Shown here in pieces: positions 34,650 to 42,924 of a stretch of DNA of 64,000 bases. How positions within the stretch are numbered: the first letter of the stretch is position 1; each line of letters begins with the position of its first letter. The position numbers were made by a program, and so were the translations under genes. This DNA comes from Streptomyces novaecaesareae. Lineage in GTDB: Bacteria; Actinomycetota; Actinomycetes; Streptomycetales; Streptomycetaceae. The notes under the pieces are model-generated. The model had not been told where the DNA came from. It saw nothing but the letters and a program-made list of their open reading frames with translations, and did no database searches. The DNA is taken from positions 24,191-88,190 of the forward strand of contig NZ_JNWQ01000019.1 of the NCBI RefSeq assembly GCF_000716875.1, given 5' to 3'.

Positions 34650-34717
34650 CGGATCCTCCATCCTCATCCTCAGGCATCGTCAGGTATGGGTTGCATCGTA
34701 CCTCGCCGCATGACACC

Positions 34718-34740
34718 GTAAGGTTCGAAAAATTCCTTAC
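34718..34740. promoter_or_regulatory. candidate operator GTAAGG-N11-CCTTAC
   Basis: Perfect 6-bp arms around an AT-rich 11-bp centre (TTCGAAAAATT), located midway between the divergent ArsR and MFS genes. Likely site for the ArsR-type protein; inferred from symmetry and position. Confidence 0.5.
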
Positions 34741-34781
34741 CTGGCCGTTCCGCGGCCGGGCCGAGCCTGGAGTCGTGCCCC

Positions 34782-36350
34782 ATGAGTACGCAGACCACGC
34801 CGTCTGCTACGCCACCGGCGGTGACGGACGGACAGCAGCCCGGCCGTACGCCGATCCTGGCCGCGGTCCTCCTCGCGGTGTTCGTCGTGCCCATGTCCAT
34901 CTCCGGCACGGCGGTCGCCCTCCCCGACATCGGCACCAGCACCCACGCCGACCTGGCCCCGCTCCAATGGGTGGTGAACGCCTTCAACGTGGCCTTCGCC
35001 TGCTTCACCCTGGTCTGGGGCTCGCTCGCCGACGTCATCGGCCGGGTCAAGGCCTTCGCGGCCGGCGTCGCCGTCTACGCCGCCGCCTCGCTCGCCAGCG
35101 CCGTCGCGACCGACACCCTCCTGCTGGACGCCGCCCGCGCCCTCACCGGCATCGGCGGCGCCGCGATCTTCTCCTGCGGCGCCGCCATCGTCTCCACCGT
35201 CTTCGACGGCCCGGCCCGCGCCAAGGCCTTCGCGATGTTCGGCACCGTCGCCGGCATCGGCGTCGCCATCGGCCCGTCCCTGGCCGGTGTGCTGGTGCAG
35301 GGCCTCGGCTGGCGCTGGGTGTTCGCGGTGCACGCCGTCGCCCTCGCCGTCGTCCTGCTCGCGATCCCCGCGATCTCCCGCGCGATGCCCTCCGACGCCG
35401 GCAGCGGCGGACGGATCGACGTCCCCGGCAGCGCCCTGTTCGTCCTCGCCATGGTGCTGCTCACCACCGCCATCGTGCAGGGCTCCCAGTGGGGTTGGGG
35501 CAGCACCGGGGTGATCGGCCTGTTCCTCGGCGCGGCCGTCGCGCTGGCAGTCTTCGCCGCCGTCGAGAACCGCAGCGCACACCCCGTGCTGGACCTCGGC
35601 CTGCTGCGCAACCGCCGCTTCGTCGGCCTCTGCCTGGTGCCGGTCGCCGCCTCCTTCGGCTTCGTCACCGTACTCACCTACCTGCCGAGCTACCTGACCG
35701 CCGTCACCGGCCGCGACACCGGCGCCGTCGGCGTGCTGATGCTGCTGCTCACCGCACCGGTGCTGGCCATCCCGATGCTCGCCGCCAAGCTGGTCACCCG
35801 CGGGGTCTCCGCGCTCACCCTGATCCGCGCCAGCCTGGTCTGCCTGGTCGTCGGCGACATCACCCTCACCCTGCTCTCGCCCTCCGTCACCGTCCTGGTA
35901 CTCGCCGCCCCGATGCTGATCACCGGCGCCGGCATGGGCCTGTCGGCCGGCCTGGTCGACGGCCAGGCCCTGGAGCTGGTCGACCCGGCCAAGGCGGGCA
36001 TGGCGGCCGGTTTCCTCAACACGCTGCGCCTGGGCAGCGAGGCCGTCGCCGTCGCGGTGTACGGCTCCGCGCTGGCCACCGTGCTCGGCACCCGGATCAC
36101 CGACGGCATCGGTGCCCACGAGGGCGCCTCGCAGGCCGCCCGGGTCGCCGACCAGGCGGCCGGCGGCGACCTCGCCGGAGCGGCCCGCCTGTCCGGCGCC
36201 ACCGACCACAAGGACTTCGTGGACTTCCTCACCAAGGCCTACGACTCCGCCTTCCACTCCGTCCTGTGGGGCCTCGCGGCCGTCGGCGTGGTGCTGGTCG
36301 TCGTGATCGCGACCCTGCTGCGCGTCGGCGACCGGAAGGCCCGGGCCTGA
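34782..36350 (+). CDS. MFS drug transporter, 14-helix DHA2/EmrB-QacA type
   Basis: 522 residues from ATG 34782. Fourteen hydrophobic segments are countable from PILAAVLLAVFVVPMSISGT to VVLVVVIATLL. The motif-A loop GSLADVIGRVKAF and motif C (AIGPSLAGVLVQ) identify a proton-coupled drug exporter. Export of a toxic metabolite or antibiotic is the expected role, under control of the divergent ArsR regulator. A 130-residue insertion-free length matches the family. Confidence 0.92.
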   Translation: MSTQTTPSATPPAVTDGQQPGRTPILAAVLLAVFVVPMSISGTAVALPDIGTSTHADLAPLQWVVNAFNVAFACFTLVWGSLADVIGRVKAFAAGVAVYAAASLASAVATDTLLLDAARALTGIGGAAIFSCGAAIVSTVFDGPARAKAFAMFGTVAGIGVAIGPSLAGVLVQGLGWRWVFAVHAVALAVVLLAIPAISRAMPSDAGSGGRIDVPGSALFVLAMVLLTTAIVQGSQWGWGSTGVIGLFLGAAVALAVFAAVENRSAHPVLDLGLLRNRRFVGLCLVPVAASFGFVTVLTYLPSYLTAVTGRDTGAVGVLMLLLTAPVLAIPMLAAKLVTRGVSALTLIRASLVCLVVGDITLTLLSPSVTVLVLAAPMLITGAGMGLSAGLVDGQALELVDPAKAGMAAGFLNTLRLGSEAVAVAVYGSALATVLGTRITDGIGAHEGASQAARVADQAAGGDLAGAARLSGATDHKDFVDFLTKAYDSAFHSVLWGLAAVGVVLVVVIATLLRVGDRKARA

Positions 36351-36366
36351 TCCGCCTGCTGTTGGG

Positions 36367-36449
36367 CGGTGGCCCGGCAGTGGCGCCCGGTGCCGGTGGC
36401 CCTGCAGTGGCGCTCAGACGCCGGTGGCCCGGCAGTGGCGCTCAGACGC
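36367..36449. repeat. three 28-bp direct repeats between MFS and AfsA-type genes
   Basis: CGGTGGCCCGGCAGTGGCGC plus CCGGTGC or TCAGACGC repeats at 36367, 36394 and 36422. The last copy runs into the AfsA-type coding end and contains its stop codon. Confidence 0.88.
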
Positions 36450-37458
36450 CGGTCGCAGCGTAGGCGAAACGATTCTCCAAAGCCCCGGCGATCGGTCTGG
36501 TGCGGGTCAGGTGCAGCCGGGCCCGGGCGATCCGGTCGTCCTCCTGCAGCATGGCGATCTCGAACGCCACGCCGTCCACCGCCGGTGACTCCACGACCCG
36601 CACCACGCAGTCGGTCGGCAGCTCGAACTCGCCGAAGCGGGTGAAGTCCGCCTCCACCCGGGTGAGCAGCAGGCTGCGCAGCGAGAGCCCGAACAGCTCC
36701 CGCGCCGCGTACATCGCGGACTGCCGGAAGGCCTCGAAGATCAGCGCACCCGGGATGTGGTCCAGCGGGTGGTCGAAGAGCGCCGGGTTGCCCTGGTCGA
36801 CGACGACCCGGGTGCGCAGCTCGTCGTGGCCCACCTCGACCCCGGCCAGCACCACGTTCTGCCCGGAGGCGCGGCCGACCGAGATCGCCGGTACCCGGCG
36901 GCCGGTGTGGTGCGGCCGGGCCGGGGCCAGCGCGAGGGCGGCACGGCCCTTGTCGCGCATCCGGTCCCAGGCCGCGCCCGGCATCCACTGGCACACGGTG
37001 CGCATGGTGGCGGCCTCGCCGCCGTCCACCGAGAGGACCAGGTCGAGGCTGCTGCCGGTGACGACACCGTCCCGGCGCTTGAGGCCGGCCTGGCGGGCCC
37101 GGATCACGGCATGGCCGGGACGCGCCCCGATCCGCAGCGCCTCGGGGTCGGTGATGTCCAGTTCCCCGCTGACGAAGATGAACTTGTCGTCCAGCGGCGC
37201 GCCGAGGTAGGTGTGCGCGACGTAGATGGAGGCCTGGCGGAACACCTCGACCAGCAGCAGCGGGTCGTAGGCGGCGGGCGCGGTGACGTTGTCACCGTAG
37301 AAGCCGTGGACACGCGGGAGCTGTGCGGCGATGAGGTACTCGTCCTCGGCGACCCGGACGGAGTCGGTGAGGAAGACCTCGCAGATGGCGGCCCGGTGGA
37401 CGGTGGCTCTCGGGACGGTGTTCGAGTACGTGAGCGTACCGTCGAGGACTGCGGACAT
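36442..37458 (-). CDS. AfsA-type gamma-butyrolactone (hormone) synthase homologue
   Basis: 338 residues from ATG 37458 (GGGAG upstream). Two AfsA hotdog repeats are visible: residues about 30-170 with VHGFYGDNVTAPAAYDPLLL and EVFRQASIYVAHTYLG, and about 190-320 with DHPLDHIPGALIFEAFRQSA and FGEFELPTDCVV. AfsA/ScbA proteins join a beta-ketoacyl chain to dihydroxyacetone phosphate, giving autoregulator hormones that release TetR-type receptors. No receptor gene lies next door. A 15-bp inverted repeat at 37513-37556 stands before the gene and may bind such a receptor. Confidence 0.9.
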   Translation of the reverse strand: MSAVLDGTLTYSNTVPRATVHRAAICEVFLTDSVRVAEDEYLIAAQLPRVHGFYGDNVTAPAAYDPLLLVEVFRQASIYVAHTYLGAPLDDKFIFVSGELDITDPEALRIGARPGHAVIRARQAGLKRRDGVVTGSSLDLVLSVDGGEAATMRTVCQWMPGAAWDRMRDKGRAALALAPARPHHTGRRVPAISVGRASGQNVVLAGVEVGHDELRTRVVVDQGNPALFDHPLDHIPGALIFEAFRQSAMYAARELFGLSLRSLLLTRVEADFTRFGEFELPTDCVVRVVESPAVDGVAFEIAMLQEDDRIARARLHLTRTRPIAGALENRFAYAATGV

Positions 37459-37512
37459 GGCTGGGCTTCTCCCTCTGTGCTCCTGCACGCTGTGGTCCCG
37501 CATGCAGGTACT

Positions 37513-37556
37513 CCTCCGACCAGAGGTGCGGGCGTGATCGTACCTCTGGTCGGAGG
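37513..37556. promoter_or_regulatory. 15-bp perfect inverted repeat upstream of the AfsA-type gene
   Basis: CCTCCGACCAGAGGT at 37513-37527 is mirrored exactly by ACCTCTGGTCGGAGG at 37542-37556, with 14 bp between. Each arm is itself an imperfect dyad (CCTC...GAGG), so the structure looks like two regulator sites 29 bp apart, centre to centre, starting 54 bp before the start codon. It does not resemble the AT-rich ARE boxes of known butyrolactone receptors. Confidence 0.6.
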
Positions 37557-37781
37557 CGAAGCCACTCTGGCATGGACCACCCGGGAACAAACAGGCGCCC
37601 CAAACCCCGGGTGGGCCGCGTGGGCCGCGTTGCGGGGATTGGCCGGGTCAGCGACCCGCGACCAGCGGGTACGCCGACGGCCCGCCGCAACCTCGCGACG
37701 GGCCGTCCGGCAGAGCCGGACTTGAGTGGACTGGACCGGGCCGGGCTGGGCCGGGCCGGGCTGATCCAGGCCGGGCGGGCG

Positions 37782-39593
37782 TCAGCCGAGCGGCAGGTCC
37801 AGGCGCGCCTCGCTCCCGTTCAGGGAGCTGACGGTGGTCGTGCTGCCTTCACTGCCGGTGAACGCGTACAGCTGGTCGCGGCTGTTGACCACCAGCGCGA
37901 GGCGGTGGCCGTCCGGCAGGTCGTAGGCGGCGGGCTGGAGCTTCCAGCTGACCGTGCGGTCCGTACCGGCGGGCAGGGTCGGGTCGGTGAACGGCTCGTG
38001 CGTGATGATCCGCGCGGTGCCGTCCGGGGCGACGTCGAACAGGTACGCCACCAGGGTGACGGCCCCGGCCGTGTTGCGCACCGCCAGCCGCACCGTCGCG
38101 GCGCCGCGGATCCGGCGGGCCACACCCTCCGGGCCGGACAGCGGGTCGGTGGACCAGACGAGCAGCCGCGCCCGCTCGAACCCGTCCGCGTCATAGACCT
38201 TGGGGCTGCCGAACCACTCCTTCTGCCCGGTCCCCATGATGGCGTCCATGGCCGTGGCGGACGTCAGGCTGCCGGCCGTGAAGTCCCGGGTCCAGCCGGT
38301 GGTCGGCTTCTCGGCCAGCGCGCCGTCACCGGTGCCGCCGGTGCCGGTCGGGTACCAGGCCTCCGTGTCGGTGGGCTCCCCGGACCACGTCGGGTACGGC
38401 TCGCGGCGCGCCGGGACGGTGATCCGCCGGCCACCGCCGATGACCGCCTTGGTCTGGTAGGTGAACATGATCTGGTTGTTCACCTCGGGCCAGCCGGGCA
38501 CCCCGTTGTCCTTGCCGAGCAGGTGGTGGTCCAGCCAGGCGTAGGCCTCCTGCATCGGCGCCAGCAGCCCGGGGAACGCCACACCGCTCAACACGCCGGT
38601 GATGCCGGGGCCCTCGGGGGCGCCGTGGTCGCCGATCCACGTGTTCAGGTGCTTCGGCACGGCAAGCCCGGTGAAGGTGTCGAGCACCGTGGAGATCGGG
38701 AACAGGCTCTCGTGCCAGGTGTTGGAGACGAAGGTCGGGATGCCCCGCTCGTTGGTGCGGTCGACGTACGTCTCCGGGGAGCGGCGGGTGCCCCACCGCA
38801 CCACGGCGTCCATGTTCTCGCCGTTCTCGAAGTCCCGGAGGATCTGCTGCGTCTCCGGGTCGAACTTGTCCTCCAGCTCACCACCGGTGAACTCGATCAG
38901 CTTCTTCACGGCCTCCGTGTGCCGGGTGCCGTTGTCGTACAGGCTGGTGGCCAGGTTGCCCCAGGTGCTCAGCGCGACCACCGTGGAGACCCGGTTGTCC
39001 TGGTCGTGTGCGGCGACCAGCTGGCTGATCCCGGAACCGTAGGACAACCCGAGGAAGCCGACCGCGCTCGGACCGAACGCCTCCTCGGCGTAGGTGATCA
39101 CCTCGGAGCCGTCGGACCAGTCATTGGGCCCCGCGACATCGATGAAGCCCTCGGACGTGGACACCCACCCGTCGATGCCGATACCGCGCGGCGTGTACGC
39201 CAGCACGTGGTAGCCGCGCGCGGCCAGCGAGAGGTAGCCGAACATGAACGGCAGCCAGCCGTACGGGTTCCACCCGGCCGGCACGATCACGACCGGATGC
39301 GGCTTCCCGTCGTTCAGCTTGATCGAGAACGCCGAGAGACCGGTGCCGTCGGACGCCTGGATGCGTGTCACGTCGAACGAGGCCTGCCCGCGGATGTCGG
39401 CCACCAGCCCGGCCAGTTCACCCGGGAGCGTGACGGTCTCCGTACCCTGCACGGCGGCGAGCAGGGCCCGGGAGACGGCGATGACCGCCGGGCTGGGCGC
39501 GAGGCCGGCATCGGCCCAGATGCCGTTGGCGGCGATGTCGTCGAGTGTCGCGTCGGTGATCGACGGGATCGGCTCTCCACCAGAAGTAGTCAT
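37782..39593 (-). CDS. CocE/NonD-type alpha/beta hydrolase (X-Pro dipeptidyl-peptidase-like)
   Basis: 603 residues from ATG 39593 (AAAGGGTGG upstream). Catalytic domain: HPVVIVPAGWNPYGW (oxyanion side), YTPRGIGIDGW, nucleophile elbow GLSYGSG, and a His in the WIGDHG segment. The C-terminal 200 residues form the jelly-roll typical of this family (GAATVRLAVRNTAGAVTLVAYL, DRTVSWKLQPAAYDLPDGHRLALVV). Members cleave cocaine-like esters, cephalosporin esters or proline dipeptides. No signal peptide is visible. It stands alone between the AfsA-type gene and the truncated TetR. Confidence 0.88.
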   Translation of the reverse strand: MTTSGGEPIPSITDATLDDIAANGIWADAGLAPSPAVIAVSRALLAAVQGTETVTLPGELAGLVADIRGQASFDVTRIQASDGTGLSAFSIKLNDGKPHPVVIVPAGWNPYGWLPFMFGYLSLAARGYHVLAYTPRGIGIDGWVSTSEGFIDVAGPNDWSDGSEVITYAEEAFGPSAVGFLGLSYGSGISQLVAAHDQDNRVSTVVALSTWGNLATSLYDNGTRHTEAVKKLIEFTGGELEDKFDPETQQILRDFENGENMDAVVRWGTRRSPETYVDRTNERGIPTFVSNTWHESLFPISTVLDTFTGLAVPKHLNTWIGDHGAPEGPGITGVLSGVAFPGLLAPMQEAYAWLDHHLLGKDNGVPGWPEVNNQIMFTYQTKAVIGGGRRITVPARREPYPTWSGEPTDTEAWYPTGTGGTGDGALAEKPTTGWTRDFTAGSLTSATAMDAIMGTGQKEWFGSPKVYDADGFERARLLVWSTDPLSGPEGVARRIRGAATVRLAVRNTAGAVTLVAYLFDVAPDGTARIITHEPFTDPTLPAGTDRTVSWKLQPAAYDLPDGHRLALVVNSRDQLYAFTGSEGSTTTVSSLNGSEARLDLPLG

Positions 39594-39764
39594 ACGAACC
39601 ACCCTTTCCATGACAGCCGAAGGCGCCCCTGGAGGGCGCCGTCCAGACGCATCATGTTCTGGGCGCGCACGAATAAAACTGACGTCACCTCAGATGTCAC
39701 TCGAACGAGTGAAATGACAGCACGGGGCGACTGGCCTGTGGGTCGGCGGGCCGGCAGGCGGAGG

Positions 39765-40400
39765 TCAGTCGACGGGGAGGCCCAAGGAGCGGAGGAGGTG
39801 GGCGAGTTCGGCATGGAAGAGCTTGTCGGGGGCGAGGACCTGGGCGCGCAGGTGGCCGTAGATCTCCAGGGCGACCAGGCCGTGCAGGTGGCCCCAGATC
39901 CGCAGGGCCAGGGCCACTCCGGCCGGCGGCAGGTCGGGGAAGGCCGGGCGGACCTTGTCGAGCAGGCCAGGGTCGAAGTCGCCCCAGGTGAAATCGGCGT
40001 CCGCGGACGGCGGTTCGGCCGGGGGCCAGGCCGCGGCGGCGAGGGCGGCGATGCCGACACAGACGCGCCGGGCGGCGTCCGGGGCGGCACCGCCCTCGGG
40101 GGCCTGGTAGCCGAGCACGGGGTCGCCGTAGATGAGCCGGAAGCCCTCCGGGTTGGCGAGCGCCCACTGGCGGAAGGCGTGCGCCCAGGCCTGGATCCGG
40201 GCGGCGGGACCGCTGTGCGACGAGGCGACCCAGGCGGCGTCGAGCGCGTCGGCGAGCTCGGTGTAGACGTCCGCGATGAGGGCGGTCACCAGCTCGTCCC
40301 GGGTGGCGAAGTAGCCGTAGATGGCGTTGGCGGTCATGCCCATCTCGCGGGCGATCGCCCGCAGGGTGATCGCGTCGGGCCCGCCCGTTTCGCACGGCAT
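39765..40400 (-). CDS. TetR-family regulator lacking the first helix
   Basis: 211 residues from ATG 40400. TetR proteins begin with about 20-25 residues forming helix 1 before the TLRAIAREMGMTANAIYGYF helix-turn-helix; here only MPCETGGPDAI precedes it. Upstream in the same frame nothing resembles helix 1. The C-terminal domain (TELADALDAAWVASSHSG, WALANPEGFRLIYGDPVLGY, ALRIWGHLHGLVALEIYGHL) is intact and of the TetR_C_13/33-like actinomycete type. The loss of helix 1 would weaken DNA binding, so the gene may be non-functional. It is divergent from the NAD(P)-binding gene, which it presumably controlled. Confidence 0.75.
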   Translation of the reverse strand: MPCETGGPDAITLRAIAREMGMTANAIYGYFATRDELVTALIADVYTELADALDAAWVASSHSGPAARIQAWAHAFRQWALANPEGFRLIYGDPVLGYQAPEGGAAPDAARRVCVGIAALAAAAWPPAEPPSADADFTWGDFDPGLLDKVRPAFPDLPPAGVALALRIWGHLHGLVALEIYGHLRAQVLAPDKLFHAELAHLLRSLGLPVD

Positions 40401-40473
40401 GAACCACACGCCGTGCGTGAGCCATGAACAAGACGCATGACCAGGACGCATGACCATGACCAAGGGGAGAGCC

Positions 40474-41175
40474 ATGCACATCGGCGTCATCGGAGCCACC
40501 GGCACCATCGGCAGCCGGGTCGTCACCGAAGCCCTCGACCGCGGGCACCGCGTCACGGCGTTCAGCCGCGACGCATCCGCGATCGACGACAAGCGGGAGA
40601 ACCTGACCTGGGCGAGCATCGACGTCCTCGACCCGGCGAGCATCGCCGCCGGCCTGCCCGGGCTGGACGTGCTCATCAGCGGATTCCAGCCCGGCAACGG
40701 CGCCCGGGACATCATGGACACCATCGAGCGCTCCATCGCCGACCCGACGGTCTACGCCACCGCCGCCCGCGCCCTGCTCAAGGCGCTGGAGAGCCGGCCC
40801 CGCACCCGGCTCATCGTCATAGGCGGCGCCGGCAGCCTGGAGGTCGAACCGGGCGTCGTCCGCGCCGACCACGACGAGCTCCTCCACCGGTCGCTCGACG
40901 AGCTCGGGCTCCCCCGCGCGTACGCCGCCGCCGTACGCGGGCACCGCGACGCGCTGAACGTCCTGCGCACGTCGAACCGGCTCTGGACGTACTTCAGCCC
41001 CGCCGAGCAGATCGCCCCCGGCGAGCGCACCGGCCGCTTCCGCATCGGCGGCGACCAGCCCGTCCTCGACGCCGACGGCCTCAGCCGGATCTCCGCCGAG
41101 GACGCCGCCGTGGCCCTCGTCGACGAGGCCGAGCTGCCCCGTTTCGTCCAGCGCAGGTTCACCATCGGGTACTGA
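40474..41175 (+). CDS. NAD(P)-binding (NmrA/atypical SDR-like) protein
   Basis: 233 residues from ATG 40474 with GGGGAGA upstream. Rossmann motif IGVIGATGTIGSRVVTEAL opens the protein (GxxGxxG), followed by ITAFSRD-type strand (VTAFSRDAS), DVLDPASI and RLIVIGGAGSLEV. No YxxxK catalytic pair, matching the atypical SDRs that act as redox sensors or quinone reductases. Three overlapping GCATGACC-like repeats (40435-40460) sit just before it, near the apparent TetR truncation. Confidence 0.85.
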   Translation: MHIGVIGATGTIGSRVVTEALDRGHRVTAFSRDASAIDDKRENLTWASIDVLDPASIAAGLPGLDVLISGFQPGNGARDIMDTIERSIADPTVYATAARALLKALESRPRTRLIVIGGAGSLEVEPGVVRADHDELLHRSLDELGLPRAYAAAVRGHRDALNVLRTSNRLWTYFSPAEQIAPGERTGRFRIGGDQPVLDADGLSRISAEDAAVALVDEAELPRFVQRRFTIGY

Positions 41176-41198
41176 CGGGCCAGCGGGTCCGGCCGACG

Positions 41199-41235
41199 CG
41201 GAGCGGGAGGTCGGCCGGACCGACTTCCCACTCCG
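41199..41235. terminator. terminator hairpin of the GGGAAGTCGG family, copy 2
   Basis: CGGAGCGGGAGGTCGG (41199-41214) faces CCGACTTCCCACTCCG (41220-41235) over a 5-nt loop. The two differences from perfect pairing are both G-U compatible, so the RNA stem is whole. It follows the NAD(P)-binding gene by 23 bp. Confidence 0.85.
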
Positions 41236-41339
41236 CTGCCGCTTCACTCGTACGGATGAGATGCCGCGCTGTCGTCCCGAGTCCGTCCGCTTCGGTCGGA
41301 AGACTGGCCGGGCCAGTACGACACACCGAAGGACTAGCG

Positions 41340-41867
41340 ATGGCAGAAGAGCTGTACGCGACGCTGAAGACCAACCAGGGCGACATCGTGATCCGGCTGC
41401 TGCCGAACCACGCCCCCAAGACCGTCCGGAACTTCGTGGACCTCGCCACGGGCGAACGACAGTGGATCGACCCGAACACCGGCCAGCCGAGCACGGACCC
41501 GCTGTACGACGGCACGGTCTTCCACCGGGTCATCGAGGGCTTCATGATCCAGGGCGGTGACCCCCTGGGCAACGGCACCGGCGGGCCCGGCTACGAGTTC
41601 GCCGACGAGTTCCACCCGGATCTGGCGTTCACCGAGCCGTACCTGCTGGCGATGGCCAACGCCGGCCCGGGCACCAACGGCTCCCAGTTCTTCATCACCG
41701 TCGGATCGACCAGCTGGCTCACCGGCAAGCACACCATCTTCGGCGAAGTCGCCGACGAGGCCAGCCAGAAGGTCGTCGACGCGATCGCCACGACGGAAAC
41801 CAACCCCCGCAACGACCGCCCGGTGAAGGACGTCGTCATCGAGAAGGTCGTCATCGAGACCCGCTGA
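41340..41867 (+). CDS. cyclophilin-type peptidyl-prolyl cis-trans isomerase
   Basis: 175 residues. All cyclophilin signatures appear: TNQGDIVIRLLPNHAPKTV, NFVDLATG, YDGTVFHRVIEGFMIQGGDP (catalytic Arg, Phe and Gln), GPGYEFADEF, LLAMANAGPGTNGSQFFIT and LTGKHTIFGEV. Cytoplasmic: no signal sequence. It assists protein folding by prolyl isomerisation. Monocistronic, bounded by two hairpins of the same terminator family. Confidence 0.96.
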   Translation: MAEELYATLKTNQGDIVIRLLPNHAPKTVRNFVDLATGERQWIDPNTGQPSTDPLYDGTVFHRVIEGFMIQGGDPLGNGTGGPGYEFADEFHPDLAFTEPYLLAMANAGPGTNGSQFFITVGSTSWLTGKHTIFGEVADEASQKVVDAIATTETNPRNDRPVKDVVIEKVVIETR

Positions 41868-41919
41868 CCGGCGCAGGCCCGCCCGGCCCCCAGCGTCCCA
41901 GCGTCTCAGCGTCTCAGCA

Positions 41920-41956
41920 CGGAACGGGAAGTCGGCCCCGCCGACTTCCCGTTCCG
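41920..41956. terminator. terminator hairpin of the GGGAAGTCGG family, copy 3
   Basis: CGGAACGGGAAGTCGG (41920-41935) pairs perfectly with 41941-41956 over loop CCCCG, 53 nt past the cyclophilin stop. Palindrome array 3 begins 3 bp later. Confidence 0.9.
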
Positions 41957-41958
41957 CT

Positions 41959-42078
41959 CATGAGAGTTACTCATGGGGGAGGCACATGAGAGTTGCTCAT
42001 GGGGGCCGCACGTGGAGGTCGCTCATGTGGGCCCACATGAAGGTCGCTCATGGGAGCCGCGCATGAGAGTCACTCATG
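41959..42078. repeat. array 3 of CATGAG-N5-CTCATG palindromes (5 units)
   Basis: Units start at 41959, 41985, 42011, 42036 and 42062, spaced 26, 26, 25 and 26 bp. Units 1, 2 and 5 are exact with loops AGTTA, AGTTG and AGTCA; unit 3 is degenerate (CGTGGA) and unit 4 reads CATGAA, both with loop GGTCG. The array separates the convergent cyclophilin and membrane-protein genes. Confidence 0.93.
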
Positions 42079-42135
42079 GAGGCGATGCCCGGCGGGTGTC
42101 CACCCAGCGCCCGGCCGCACCGATCCCGCAGCCCC

Positions 42136-42810
42136 CTAGCGCTCGGTGCCGCGGTGGATCCGCTCGACGACGGCGGCCAGCAGCTTCGGGGCCCTGCCCC
42201 TTCCGCTGGCCAGGATCACGAACCGGCCGTCCGTCCACAGGCAGCCGAAGGCTTCGGGCTCCTTCACGTCCTCGGCGGACGTGCCGGGTTCGCCGCCGTC
42301 GCAGTACATCCTCCCCCCGAGGAAGGTCTCAACCTGCCGCTTCGCGTGCGGGGAGGCCGACTTCGTGGCTCCGGCCAAGCCACCCGGCCCGTCGACCATC
42401 ATCCGCTGGAAGGCCGGCGAGGAGCCGGCGATGATGACGTTCCACCGCGCCTCGGGGCCTTTGCCGCCCGATCCGCTCACGATGACCCCCGGGGCCTCCG
42501 GGGCCTCCGGGACCTCCCCGTAGTCGGCCGCCTGCGGGTCCACCAGGCCCATCCGCACCAGGTAGGCCTTCTCCCCCTCCCGGTCCGGGAGCCGGCCGTC
42601 CGCCGAACTCCACCGCATCGCCTCGCCCTCGACCGTCGCGGGAAGGCCCGCCGGGGGCCCGACGGGCCTCGGCCCGTCGAGGTAGTGCAGCCCGAGGGCG
42701 ATCAGGCCCGCCACGACGACCAGCACGCCGACGAGGACGCCGAGACCGCCGCGCCTGTCGACGGTGTCGTGGTGCAGGTCCCCGCCGACACCGGTGCTCC
42801 CCGATCCCAT
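42136..42810 (-). CDS. single-pass membrane protein, function unknown
   Basis: 224 residues from ATG 42810. A charged 24-residue cytoplasmic head precedes one membrane helix (LGVLVGVLVVVAGLIALGLHYL); the remaining 175 residues lie outside. They include a pair of Cys (RMYCDGG and FGCLWTD) suited to a disulfide and strands WNVIIAGSS and GRFVILASGRG. I do not recognise the domain. Its upstream region is shared with the divergent PI-PLC-type gene. Confidence 0.75.
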   Translation of the reverse strand: MGSGSTGVGGDLHHDTVDRRGGLGVLVGVLVVVAGLIALGLHYLDGPRPVGPPAGLPATVEGEAMRWSSADGRLPDREGEKAYLVRMGLVDPQAADYGEVPEAPEAPGVIVSGSGGKGPEARWNVIIAGSSPAFQRMMVDGPGGLAGATKSASPHAKRQVETFLGGRMYCDGGEPGTSAEDVKEPEAFGCLWTDGRFVILASGRGRAPKLLAAVVERIHRGTER

Positions 42811-42924
42811 CCTCAACCCCCTGCGTCAGCAAACGACTTGCTGTCCAATGTGACGGCTGTTCGTCAACCGCGGAGCCGGGTAGGACCGATTGGAGAGTGA
42901 ACCGCAACACTCAGGAGCCACACC

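Noticed and set aside
30310..34716. 1468-residue minus-strand reading frame opposite the GGDEF-EAL gene
   Set aside because: Open only because high GC removes stops; the opposite strand has intact GGDEF, EAL and membrane motifs.
34718..34740. tRNA T-loop-like GGTTCGAA
   Set aside because: No acceptor stem, anticodon arm or CCA context around it; better explained as a regulator dyad.
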